Below, piece after piece: positions 34,516 through 45,339 of a DNA stretch of 64,000 nucleotides. This DNA comes from Zea mays. Its lineage: Eukaryota; Streptophyta; Magnoliopsida; Poales; Poaceae. Made by a program: the position numbers and the translations under genes. The stretch lies in assembly GCF_902167145.1 (NCBI RefSeq), contig NC_050098.1, positions 132,630,207 to 132,694,206 on the forward strand, read 5' to 3'. A model generated the notes under the pieces. It made no database searches, had not been told where the DNA came from, and saw only the letters and a list, made by a program, of their open reading frames with translations. How positions within the stretch are numbered: the stretch's first letter is position 1; the number at the start of each line of letters is the position of its first letter.

Positions 34516-36220
34516 TACACTGACCACTCCCCTACTGCCCTTGCCCCTTTCGGGTAAGGTAGTCCTCCACTAGCTTTCCTAATTAGTCAGCCAAGGGCGT
34601 CCCATTAAACCCTTGTGGTGGCACGTGGTTCTCAAGTTAAGCTCTATGTTCCAATTAACATTTAATGATCTTGTCATGAACATAAATAGAATAACAACAT
34701 AATTGGAACATAGATGTAATGAAATATTAACCCAAAACCATATAAAGCAGTAGCAGAACTACCCAAGTGATTCAGGGGTAAACAAGGTATTCAGGACGAA
34801 CAAACTAGGGTGACCTATTGGGTCCCATCAAAATTAACCTATGCAGATCATTATGATTAATCAGAACATGCGTGGGTAAAAGAAGTGATCAAGGGCACAA
34901 CTTGCCTGGGACTTGAGATTCCAGGTACCAGGATGATCTTCAAGATTCGTAACCTCGCTGCTAATCGTAGCAATACGAACAGGCAATGTATAGGCAATAT
35001 TAACATCACACCAAACATGTAAATAAATACACAGTAATAATCTAGACATTAAACTAGGGTCACAGGAACTGGAATCATTAAATTTGGAGCTATAGAATTC
35101 AAGTTATGAATTTCCTAAGGTTTAATGTGATTAAAATAGGATTAGATGAGAAATTAATTTTCTAACTGCTTTCATGTCAAAACAGAGACACTAAGTGGTA
35201 GAGAATAAAATTATAAAATTTCAGAAAGTGGAATGGATTAATTTGGAGTTCATATGAATTTCTTATGAATTAAACAAATTCTAGCCTTTATTTTTGCATT
35301 AAAAATCATTTTCTAAAACCTTTTATCTGATTTCTTAACTTCCTGGACTGGGCGCCAATAACAGAGAAACACAGGGACTAATGTATAAAAATATCCCAGA
35401 CTCAGATTCTACCCGCGGTGGACGGCGGGTTAAATAACCAAGACTCCGAGGGCTCTTTAGAAAGTTTGCCTCGGCGAAGGGGTACGGGCCAATCTGTGCC
35501 ATTAGATCGACATCCCACGGTCTGGATTAGACCTAATCCTACCGAGACACCAGAACCGCCCGATGAACGATCAATGGCCCATAACATACTGTGAACCGGT
35601 ACGCGACCGGCATCGTCCGATCTTCACCCGACGCTCCAGATTTAATTATCCCAGGATCGCCCACACCCGATCGATTCCAATCTGACGGTAACCGTGACTT
35701 AGACCGAAATAGCACCCGACTTCAAATCTGAACCGCACATCGTCAAGTCAACGGCGCGCCGTCATCACCTTCTACGACGCCTAGCTACAGCGGCGGCCAC
35801 CGCGTCCCGGCGGCGCCCTGGCCGGCGTAGGTCGATACTACGTCACCGAGCTCCAAACTCTAAGTGAAAATGTGTTAAACGATGCTTGGATCATAGCGAG
35901 TTTGAGGGTACGGTTCTCACCGGCGCTCGCCGCGAAGGGCACCCTGGCCACGGTAGAGTGCGGACGGCGGCTATGATTGAACTCCGATGAGGAATTCAGC
36001 ACACCCCAGACGACCCCGATTGCTGGCGATCCTCGCGAAGCTTCCAAGGTCCCTTGGTGACGGCACACGGGCACCCACAGAGGCCAAGTCGGCGGCGAAT
36101 CGAAGTTAGCCCGCGGCGGCGACGAATGGCCAGAGAGGGGCGCGCGGCAGCAGGGGTTCTAGAGAGCAGGGATGGCGCGAGCGAGGACGAGGAGAGAGGA
36201 GGTCACGAGGGCCCGACGAG

Positions 36221-36228
36221 TTAAATAG
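36221..36228 (-). promoter_or_regulatory. TATA-like box in right (5') LTR
   Basis: Minus strand CTATTTAA in the 5' LTR, the probable promoter for the element RNA. Confidence 0.5.
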
Positions 36229-37397
36229 GGACAGCGGGGATCTACCCGGGCGGAGGAAGACCGATTCCCCGGGGTTGTTGCACCAAACGGGGAGTCCGCG
36301 ACTAGGAAATCGGCGATGCAGTTGCGCGAGCGACGGACTTGGTCCACGCGTGGGATCCGCGGCGTTCGGAGAAGCGGTTATGCCAGCGCGTGGCCGGCGA
36401 AGATCGCGGGGTGGAGGCGGTCGCGCCCTGTCCGAATTTCATGGCGCCCTCGGTCAACCTCGCCTGGATTCCCGCAGCGCGATCCAGCCTTCGTGTGAGG
36501 AAGATGACCCCGACCGGTAGGGCCCACATGTCAAAGAGAATGCGCGACTCAACTGAGAGATACGCGCGGGTGAAGCTGGGCCGACGAGTGGGATAAGGGG
36601 GGTTGGGCCGAAATGGAGGGAATGAGCCCAAGAACCAATCTGTTTTTTTCTCTTTTTTTTTTATTTCATTTCTATTCCAGATTTGAATTTAAGTTTGGTG
36701 GCAAATTTGCACTAAATTTTGAATGTATAATTTGAGTCATACCATTATGGAATAAATTTATGTATTTACAAATTTATCTTGTATTCTATAATGTTTCTCT
36801 CATAAAATGCATTACCAAAAATTATTATCAAGAGATCAATCCTTATCTATTTATTAGTTACTTGTTTTTCTTCAAGAAGATAATCCCTAACATATAATCT
36901 TTATTAAAAGGTATCCTAACTTAAGTTTCTTGTTTAAAAGTGTCTTCAAATTTATTATTAAAAGGGATATCTTAATAATATATATATATTTTTAAGATGG
37001 TCTTATCTATTTAAATTTTATAGAAAGATTTTCCCCAAATACCCACAGTGGAATATTAGGGTGTTACACGGCACTTCTAAGGCCGGCGAGCAAGCGATGC
37101 CTGTCGACGTGCGAGTAACGACGGCGACGCATGAGGCGCGATGTTCGAGCGAGCGACGTCACGAAGGCGCGAGATGCGCGCAGTGATGATCGCGCGTGAC
37201 ATCCTCCGATCCGGCGCAGTTTTCTTTTCGATTATTGTGTTTTATGCCTACCACATGTATTATTTACGCTAAAATTTGTACGATTTTATGCTTGAACACA
37301 GAGTTCGTATATCAGTTTACTGCATGCACATTGGAAAGACAATTCCTTGATTTATGATGTTAGTAATTTGCGCGCATGCAATGGAAACTCCCACGAT

Positions 37398-38599
37398 TTT
37401 GCCATAATTTTTGGATCTGTATAAAAATAGAAACCGCATGCATGCGGCTACCATGTTTTTCGGATCTGTCATAAAAATAGGATCGTAATAACAACCTACT
37501 AAAGTTATCAACCTATCATTGACTCGGTATTTACGCTTATAATTGAGGGATTTTATGCTCAAAACTTAAGGTTTTTACGCTCCACCCGGAGATGCGTTCA
37601 CCAGTGAACAACATGCCAGATTTTTTACGCAGTTTAAGAAATTGCATAAATACCTACACCGTGTAGTATAATTTGTTTCAGTATACATCATAAACTAGTT
37701 CTAATGCGTTTAGCTACATGGCTGTTGGAGGGATCCTATATTTATGAAGGAAATAAAACATTAAATGCGATTTTTTGTTTCTATGCATGCAATTCATTTC
37801 ATTTCATTGCATATTATTTCCATGATAAATTCGTGTGCATACAGCTGGTAGCAGATTTTTAGGCAATATACCGAATTGCATAATTATCTACACAGTGTAG
37901 CATATTTAGTATCAGTTTATATCATAAAATGGTCATTACGAGTTTAGTTGCATGTCTGTTGCAGCGATCCTAAATTTATGGAGGAAATAAAGCATTTTGC
38001 CATAATTTTTGGATCTGTATAAAAATAGAAACTGCATGCATGCGGCTGCCATATTTTTCGAATCTGCCATAAAAATAGGATCGTAATAACAACCTACCAG
38101 AGCTATCAACCTCTCACATTGGCCAGATATTTACGCTTATAATTGAGAGATTTTATGTTTAAAATTTAAGGTTTTTACGCTCCAACCTGGAGATACGTCC
38201 ACCAGTGAACAACATGTTAGATTTTTTTACGCAGTGTACCGAAATGCATAAATACCTACACAGTGTAGTATAATTAGTATAAGTATAAATCATAAACTAG
38301 TTCTAATGTGTTTAGCTGCATGGTTGTTGGAGGGATACTATATTTATGAAGCAAATTAGACAATAAATACGATTTTTTGTTTCTATGCATGCAATTAATT
38401 TCCTTTCATTGCACATTATTTTCAACATAAATTCGAGCGCATGCAGTTGATAACAGATTTTTATGCAGTATACCGAATTGCATAATTATCTACACAGTGT
38501 AGCATATTTAGTCTCAATATATGTCATAAAATGATCCTTATGTGTCTAGCTGCATGGTTGTTGCGGCGATCCTAAATTTATGGAGGAAATAAAGCATTT
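37398..38599. repeat. Tandem duplication, two units of about 598 bp
   Basis: TTTGCCATAATTTTTGGATCTG starts at 37398 and again at 37996, and the two units align throughout. Each unit also contains two diverged sub-copies of about 150 bp (AGATTTTT...GCATAA-TA-CTACAC...GATCCTA-ATTTATG). It forms the AT-rich arm of the DNA transposon. Confidence 0.85.
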
Positions 38600-38804
38600 A
38601 AAAATAGAAACCGCCACACATATTTTTCCTAAATTTACGCGCATGCATTAGATCGTGTTTGACTCATGCATGCATTCCTTTTTTTGCGCTAACAGATGTG
38701 GGGCAGGTGGCGCACCCGACAGGCTGGTTGGGCGCGCTGGGTTGAACCAGTTTGTAGGGGTGGTCGGCCTAGGCTTCCTTTAACTATTAGAAGCCCAGGG
38801 CTCC

Positions 38805-39529
38805 CGTTATACCTACCTATATATATATATACACCTTGGGATACTAACTCAATCGTGGATGATTGGTAGGGATGCGGTTTCCCTTGGCCAGTATAAATAG
38901 CAGATGCAAATGCCGGAGAAGCAGAACTGTGAGCGCCCCTCTGTAAATAGAGGGAACTATGGGCGCGACAAGCATGTGGTCTGGCTATTGTTGGTCAGGC
39001 TTGTGAGCCATCAGGATCACACATGCGACCTAGGAAGAAAAGACTGGGTGTACGAGGTGATCGCTTGGCATGGCATACTGGCACAATTGCATCTTTCATC
39101 TGTTGCACACCATGCATGTTTCTCTTGCATTGCATGGTAGGTCCATAGGTCGGCCGAACGTATCATCTCAGTCCACTAATCATCAATCTCGTAAACTCTA
39201 AATCAAAGTGTACGACAAACATTATAACTAAGGTCTTTTGTTAAGAATCTGTTTTTTATAATCTTTTCACATTTTATTTTGTAGTCACGTTCCATTATGT
39301 AGATCTATTTGCATCTTGCTTGCCCTAAACCTAGCTAGTAGCCTAGTACCGATGAGTTTTGTTGTCTTTGAGATCTGTCTATGTTGAATCAATGTAATAA
39401 ATAAATATCATAAATGCTCAACGTGATAGGGTGACACGATGTCATTAATTAAAACATTCATAAAAACATTGTTCTTAGCGCTGGTAAGCGGTAAAAATGG
39501 CATGGAAGGCGATGAGAATGCAGAGAGGG
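38805..39529. other. Flank of DNA transposon, possible promoter
   Basis: Starts with a TA run (38816-38830). TATAAATA at 38892-38899 is followed by a 78-codon open frame (38904-39140) without recognisable domain. It could be the old 5' end of the FAR1-like gene on the same strand, but no join is evident. Confidence 0.35.
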
Positions 39530-42500
39530 TAGGTGGGCATCAAAGGGTACGCAATACATCCTCAAAGCGAATGCAATGCAAGGCTGAATTGTAACTTAAA
39601 AAATTGTGATGATGCCAAAGAGAATACTATATCAGTATGGATTGATCTGATTCACTTGGAACATAATCATGAGTTCATTAAGAAGGATACCGAAAAGAAT
39701 CATTTACAATGCAGCAAGACTCATGATCTTGAATACATGGAGTTCCTTAGTGCAATGCAAGAAAGTAGAATTTCACAACATTGTATAATGGATTTTGTGT
39801 CTAAAATGCATGGTGGTCTATAGAACGTCCCAGTGACAGCACATGACATGATTAACATGTAAGCATCTGTGTTTCCTGAACATATATTTACATATTGGGA
39901 TTACATAATTAATGATCTAAACAATGCTTGTTATATTTGTTATACTTTCTAAGAAGATATTACGATAACAAGAAAGAAATGTCAATGATGTGTCGAAGCT
40001 CCTATCTTTTTTGCTTTGTGCAAAAAAGACAATCCATAATTTTTATTTGACTTTCAGCTGGACAAGGAAGGCAAGATTTTGAGCATATTTTGGTCCCATG
40101 CAAGCCAACAAGCTGAGTATATTGACTTTGGTGATGCAGTTATATTTGATACTACATATACGACTAATCTATATGATAAACCACTAGGCATGTTTGTTGG
40201 TTCAAACCACCATCTGTAGTGCACCATATTTGGCTTCGCTTTGTTGGGAGACGAGACAATTGATACATTCGAGTGGTTTTCAATGCATTCAAAACATGTG
40301 TGGGGTCTGAAGGATATATATATATATATATATGCATTATTCGAATGTAGCTTATATTTTTCAATTAATGTCCATCTACTTTGAAATGCAACATCAGGCT
40401 TATGAATGTTTGATTATTATTGTGTTGTTAAATACGCTCATTTACAATTACAGATCAAGACCCTGCTATGCCAATTGCACTAGCAGGGTCTTTCCAAACA
40501 CAATCCATCGTCTATGTCTATGGCATGTGCAAAATAGGTATATGCTTTTTTTTAATGAGTAGTATGCGAGGTTTGAAGAGGTGGATTTTCAAACAAAGTT
40601 CGAATCTATAATACATCATCCTTTAACTGAGATGGAGTTCGAGTCTGCATGGCAATGATGCATGATGATTTCCATGTCCACGATAACATTACTCTTAATA
40701 ATCTCTGTGCAATTTGTAAAGAGTGGGTACCTGCATTTTCAAACGGGATTATTGTGAACTCATGGTCTCTACACAATGTAGCGAGAGCATGACCATGCTT
40801 GTGAAGGGCGCACATGTTGATGCAAACACTCTGCTTCATCAATTTGCAAAGGATATGCAGAAGCTTCTATATTTTAGGAAAATGAAAGAGGCAAAGAAGG
40901 CAATAGGGTGCATGGTGAGTAAATGATGTTATTTTCTTATACTATTTAACATAATGTGTAACAATTCTAATTGTTTAATATGCTGGGTCAAAAGTAGATA
41001 AACATGATGTATATGTTCGAGATCAGGGTTGCAAGGACATACACCAAGGCAGTAATGAATAGATTTGACGAGACAATGAAATATGCTACTGCATACATGA
41101 TAGTGCATGATCTAGATGGTGGCACAGATGATTATTAGTGCAACATACTACAAGGTCGAACAAAATTGTATGGGGACAACTCCAATTCAATGTTGTTGCC
41201 TATTTAGAAGCTGGGAAGTATACATGTGAGTGCAAACACTGGGAGCATACATGTATGTTATATACGGTAATAGTTATTTAGTGATATTTGAGATATTAAT
41301 AATTGTATATATGAGAAAAAATAACCAAATTATTATTTGTCTTTTTATGAAAAACTTGCTTTGTGTGCATCTTTTACGCACATTCATGCATCTACAGATT
41401 GAACGGATACCTAAGGAATACATTCTTTAGCGATACACTTACTCAGCTAGATAGGATGTGACTTTTTCGAGAGATGATAGGAATTTGAAGGGAAAGGATG
41501 GAGATACTAAATCATATAGACAAAAGATGTTGCATAAAAAGGCGATGAAAGTCCTACATAATGCTATTCTTTCCAAGGCATTGAATGATACAACCCTAGA
41601 GGTGATGTATGAGCTATTAGATGTACTTTCACATTTGGAGCCAGATATAGGGGGTGATGAGAGTTGTGGGACAAGTGATGGCGATGGCATCCAGGTATGT
41701 GTTGAGTGTTATTATTATTGTTCCTATATGATTCATCCATGTTCAATCTTTTTTATCAAATTTAATGTGTCTATACAATTTTGCATGGTACATGGCGAGG
41801 GGGTTGAAATAGGTGACGTAGAAGGATAAAATTTGGCTGATGAAAGAGATGGCAACAGAGTATGCATAAATAGCATAAAATGTTATCCTCTCTGCATTTG
41901 TAGCCTGCGGGTGCTATTTGTTACATATTTTATCTAATGTGGTTTACGTTGTTTTGTGTTTCGTAGGAAAATCAGATGGTGTCTAATGGAGTTATGTGCA
42001 ATGTGTTATGCCACTAAATATAGTGGGACAAGTAATAATTCAATAATATATGCACTTCAATTAATTTAGGTGTTTTAACAGTAGCTAGTAAAAATTGTGT
42101 TATTGAGTATGAAATTAACTAGTTGGTCTTGTGTGCAGCATGAAAACTTGAGTCAGGGCGATGATAGGCATGCAGGTAATGGTTGCGCACCAAATGTGGA
42201 AACTAGAAAGGTAAGAATAGTCGTAAGGATACACATGTATCTCCACAATTTTATACTGATGAACTTATTTTTTGGGGTGTAGAAACTAGATTTTGCTGTT
42301 GATGGGATAAGCTTAGCTAGAACAAACAACGCAAAGGCAAAGGGCAGAACAATCAAACGGAGTGAACAAAAAGATCTTAAGTTGGGTGCGAATGGTACAA
42401 AGAAGAAGAACCGAAAGTGCAAAATATATGGCAATGCTGATGGCCACAACAGTCATACTTGTCTATCTATATAGGATAATAGGGTTCAATTGGCTAACCT

Positions 42501-42600
42501 TGTTGTGCGCAAGATAGGGCGACCTCTTGGATCTAAGAACAAAATTGGAAGTGCACCTGCTCATTGGAATGAGATGGCAACTTCAAAAAAATAGAGTGGA
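39530..42600 (+). pseudogene. FAR1/FRS-type (MULE-derived) pseudogene
   Basis: The FAR1/FHY3 family are transcription factors derived from Mutator-like transposases; some members are still transposases. Order fits. An N-terminal FAR1-type zinc domain with KRMQCKAEL and EHNHEF (about 39565-39670) is followed by DFVSKMHGGL. A MULE DDE-like part has DKEGKILSIFWSHASQQAEY, then FGDAVIFDTTYTTNLYDKPL (about 40055-40190) and GDETIDTFEWF. Then comes a SWIM-type finger, YTCECKHWEHTCML (about 41218-41260). The C-terminal part has KAMKVLHNAILSKA (41540) and a CCHC-like CKIYGNADGHNSHTC (about 42419-42465), then KIGRPLGSKNK. Frames change and stops occur throughout, partly across what may be introns. I cannot tell a domesticated gene from a transposon copy. 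Confidence 0.7.
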
Positions 42601-43387
42601 TGACGTTGACAGTGATTCATCCAGTGGAGAGTAGATAACACGAGTGTGATATCATGAGATATGCATAACATAAATTATATATGTCTGTGTTGTCAACGTT
42701 ATATATGCAATAATAGTTATGATTAACCTAGATGACTAGTATCGGATATTTTCATACAAGGAAAAGATAAATGTGTCATAAACAAATTATTATTGTTGTG
42801 AAAATGAATATACAAAACACGTAAAGCGCCGACTGTCGGGGGAATGGCCGCCGGTCCCTGGGACCCGCCAGCCAGTGAGCGCGCTGAGGAAAGAGCACCT
42901 GACTGTTGGGGCCCGTTAGTCAGTCGGAAGAGGCAAACACGCCAACCCTGGAAGGACCCGCCCCCAGTCGAACCCCACGGCACCGAGCCTAGGGTCAGGC
43001 GTGGTAGAACCTAATAAGAGAGGACAAGTGTGTCAGAAGGGAACCACTCGAGTGGATCCCGCGCCCGGCCATAGACTAACCCGCCATAAATAACTGGCCG
43101 CATTAATCACGTTTATCGGGTTTTTTTATTTATCGACCGAAATTTTCATCGATATTGAATTCAGTTCGTCCAAACCTACAGTTATATATTTAGGCTACAA
43201 AGAATAGATTCAAAACACTACCATATGCTTCTTTTAGCCATTACCTACAAATAATCTATATTTTTCCGATTAAATTGAACATTTTTTCTAAATTTTGTCC
43301 GATTTTTTTGAGAAAAAACAAAACACGAGAAAAACGTTTCTCGGTGAGGTCCGGTTTTTTGTTACCGGTAAGGTAAACCCTGGGCTA
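42601..43387. other. Intergenic stretch, nothing identified
   Basis: Includes a GC-rich block (42825-43080) and an AT-rich block (43090-43385) with ATTTTCATCGATATTGAATTC. No domain, no paired repeat found. Confidence 0.4.
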
Positions 43388-43606
43388 GACACAGAAGGAA
43401 GAGATAAAAGAATAATGACACTGTTAATTCTGGTGTCGCCAATGTGATCCCTATGGAGTGTCGGTTGCCAGCGCTCTATGTAGAATTGGGTAGCCTTGTT
43501 GGTAGCGATGTTCTTAGATTAGGGCGCAAGGGGTTGTGGAGGACTGGGAAAGACTACTGTTGCCAATCAAGTCAACATAAATATCACGGAGAAATTCGAT
43601 GGTCAA
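43388..43606 (+). pseudogene. NB-ARC fragment of a second NLR copy
   Basis: Matches 25945-26240 of the NLR pseudogene: same CACAGAAGGAAGAGAT linker, LPALYVELGSLVGSD and the ANQVNINITEKFDG segment. Relative to copy 1 it lacks the duplicated sequence before the P-loop and has ACTGGGAAAGACTACTGTT where copy 1 has an A-to-G change at the Lys/Thr region. It ends abruptly at a MITE. Only about 220 bp remain. Confidence 0.75.
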
Positions 43607-43920
43607 GGCCCTGTTTGGTTTCATTAGTTCTAGGACTAAAGTTTAGTCGAGAGAGTAATCTTTAGTCCCTACCCTGTTTGGTTCTAGATGCTAAATATGA
43701 GCTAAACACAGTTGAAGCAGTATGCAAATACCAAAATGCCCTCACGCTTGCCGCTATCGTGCCCCTGCTGCTTTTGGATGGTTCTAAAGAAACCGAGCAC
43801 ATGCCATGAAGAGGACGCGAATAGGATAGCCTATGGGCTTAGCCAGTTATTAGCCTGTTCTTTCTCTGGCATGCACCGCGTGAAGAGTGGAGCGCGCGTG
43901 GTGAAGAGGGAAGCGGCTGG
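43607..43920. mobile_element. Partial MITE starting GGCCCTGTTTGGTTTCA
   Basis: Grass-type MITE end (GGCCCTGTTTGGTTTCATTA, then ACTAAAGTTTAGTC), with a second CCCTGTTTGGTTCTAGATGC at 43672. No matching right terminal repeat is present before the CACTA sequence, so it is truncated or interrupted. It sits directly in the NLR fragment. Confidence 0.5.
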
Positions 43921-43952
43921 ATGACGGGCTGTGGCAAAAGCTACCAAAATTC

Positions 43953-44216
43953 GAGCCTTTGCCGAGTGCCTTTTCTCGGGCACTCGGCAAAGATGGCTTT
44001 GCCGAGAGCCGCACTCGGCAAAGTTCGGCTCTCGGTAACGAGGCTCGTTACCGAGTGCAGGACACTCGGCACAGGTCCGCACTCGGCAAAGCAGGCGCTC
44101 GGCAAAGGGCCGTCAGCGCCCGTCCTAAAGCTGACGGCCGTTAGTCTTTGCCGAGAGCCGAGGACTGGCACTCAGCAAAGAGGCTTCTTTGCCGAGTGTC
44201 TTCTATAGACACTCGG
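43953..44216. repeat. CACTA subterminal repeats, block 1
   Basis: About ten TTTGCCGAG / CTCGGCAAA units in both orientations, several paired as small hairpins. In En/Spm such subterminal motifs bind the element's TNPA-type protein. Confidence 0.85.
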
Positions 44217-44231
44217 CAAACCATATTTTTG

Positions 44232-45141
44232 TTTTTTTCATTTTGGCCACCAAAATTTTTGTGGTATGTTCCTACACTATGTAGACCTACATGTACCATT
44301 TTGGGACAATTATAACAGTGTTTGCAATAGCTAGTAGATTTAGTTCGTTTATTTGAATTTTTTCGGAAAATTCACATTTGAACTGGAGGTCACTCGAAAC
44401 TTGGAAAACAGTGCATGAAAAAATGATATTCATGCTACTTAGCACAAGTTACGACCGATTTCAGGAGCGGACCGGAAACTTAGAGCACCTTGCTCACTTA
44501 ACATGGTCGTGAACTTGCCATCCAGGTGTTTATAAATTGTATAAAACACAAACAAAGTCAGAAAATCATGAAACCTATCCACGTGTCATGATATCATATG
44601 TAGAGGCTATGATAAAAATTTGAAAAAATTTCGAGAAAGCTGTGACACACTATGTGTACAAACCTAAGAGATCCACATTGAAACTCCATGATTTCATGTG
44701 TAGTTCTCTTAGGTTTCTATACATAATGTCTCACAACTTTTTCGAAACTTTCTCAAATTTTTATCACAACATCTATATATGATATCATGACACGTGGACA
44801 AGTTTCATGATTTTCTGACTTTGTTTGTGTTTTATACAATTTTTAAACATGTGGATGGCAAGTTCACGGTCATGTTTAGTGAGCATGTTGCTCCAAGTTT
44901 CCGGTCCGCTCCTGAAATTGACCGTAACTTGTGCTAAGTAGCATGAATATCATTTTTGCATGCACGGTTTTTCAAGTTTCGAGTGACCTGCAGTTCAAAT
45001 CTGAATTTTCCGAAGAAATTCAAATAAACGAACTAAATCTACTACCTATTGAAAACTCTGTTATAATTGTCCCAAAATGATACATGTAGGTCTACATAGT
45101 GTAGGAACACACCACAAAAAAGTTTGGTTGAAAAAAAAACA
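44232..45141. repeat. Long imperfect inverted repeat (about 440-bp arms, about 33-nt loop)
   Basis: 44232-44671 is the reverse complement of 44705-45141 with scattered mismatches. Examples: CTACATGTACC versus its partner near 45085, CAGGAGCGGACCGGAAACTT (44463) versus the partner at 44900, and ACCTAAGAGA (44662) versus TCTCTTAGGT (44705). It lies between the two CACTA subterminal repeat blocks. Confidence 0.88.
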
Positions 45142-45153
45142 ATTAAAATTTGA

Positions 45154-45326
45154 TTTGCCGAGTGTCAACATAAGACACTCGGTAAAGAAGACTTTGCCGA
45201 GTGTCTGTACGCAGACACTCGGCAAAGATGTCTTTGCCGAGTGCCAGGTTTGGGGCACTCGACAAAATAAATATTTTAATTTTTAAAAAATCTTTGCCGA
45301 GTGCCGCATCGCGGGCACTCGGCAAA
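45154..45326. repeat. CACTA subterminal repeats, block 2
   Basis: Four hairpins of the form TTTGCCGAGTGtc...gaCACTCGGCAAA (about 45155, 45194, 45233 and 45293). With block 1 they flank the long inverted repeat. Confidence 0.88.
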
Positions 45327-45339
45327 GAAGTTGAACTTA

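Larger units (their letters stand above)
28754..37068 (-). mobile_element. Young non-autonomous LTR retrotransposon with 3.5-kb LTRs (LARD-like)
   Basis: Two almost identical LTRs (28754-32252 and 33571-37068) enclose a 1318-bp internal domain with no gag or pol. The target duplication CGGCA is perfect (28749-28753 and 37069-37073). Orientation is minus: next to the right LTR the minus strand has TGGTATCAGAGG (primer site), and next to the left LTR it has AAGGGGGGTAGGATT (polypurine tract). LTRs start TGTAACACCC and end GGGTGTTACA. The LTRs differ by few changes (two substitutions and two small length changes seen), so insertion was recent. It would need proteins from a relative; LTR length and primer suggest a Tekay/Del chromovirus. 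Confidence 0.9.
33571..37068 (-). repeat. 5' LTR of the LARD-like element
   Basis: 3498 bp, offset 4817 from the left LTR. Differences noticed: G/A at 29350 versus 34167, G/T near 30868 versus 35685, one T in a T run near 36655, and one TA unit near 36978. It has the same three 53-bp repeats (34358-34515) and TATA (36221-36228). Confidence 0.92.
28289..38804. mobile_element. Unclassified TIR DNA transposon, split by a nested retrotransposon
   Basis: The left end GGAGCCCTGGGTTCCAATAA (28289-28308 and on to about 28326) is matched by the reverse complement of the right end (about 38766-38804, GGAGCCCTGGGCTTCTAATA and on through AAAGGAAGCC). These are imperfect inverted repeats of about 38 bp. 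Without the nested element (28754-37068 plus one CGGCA copy) the unit is about 2.2 kb. It has a GC-rich left part and an AT-rich right part built of tandem duplications, and no transposase. Both ends lie in TA-rich sequence and I cannot fix a target duplication, so Mutator-like is only a guess. Confidence 0.55.

Noticed and set aside
37317..37562. 81-codon minus-strand frame in the AT-rich arm
   Set aside because: Lies across the border of the tandem duplication, and the second unit does not keep the frame.
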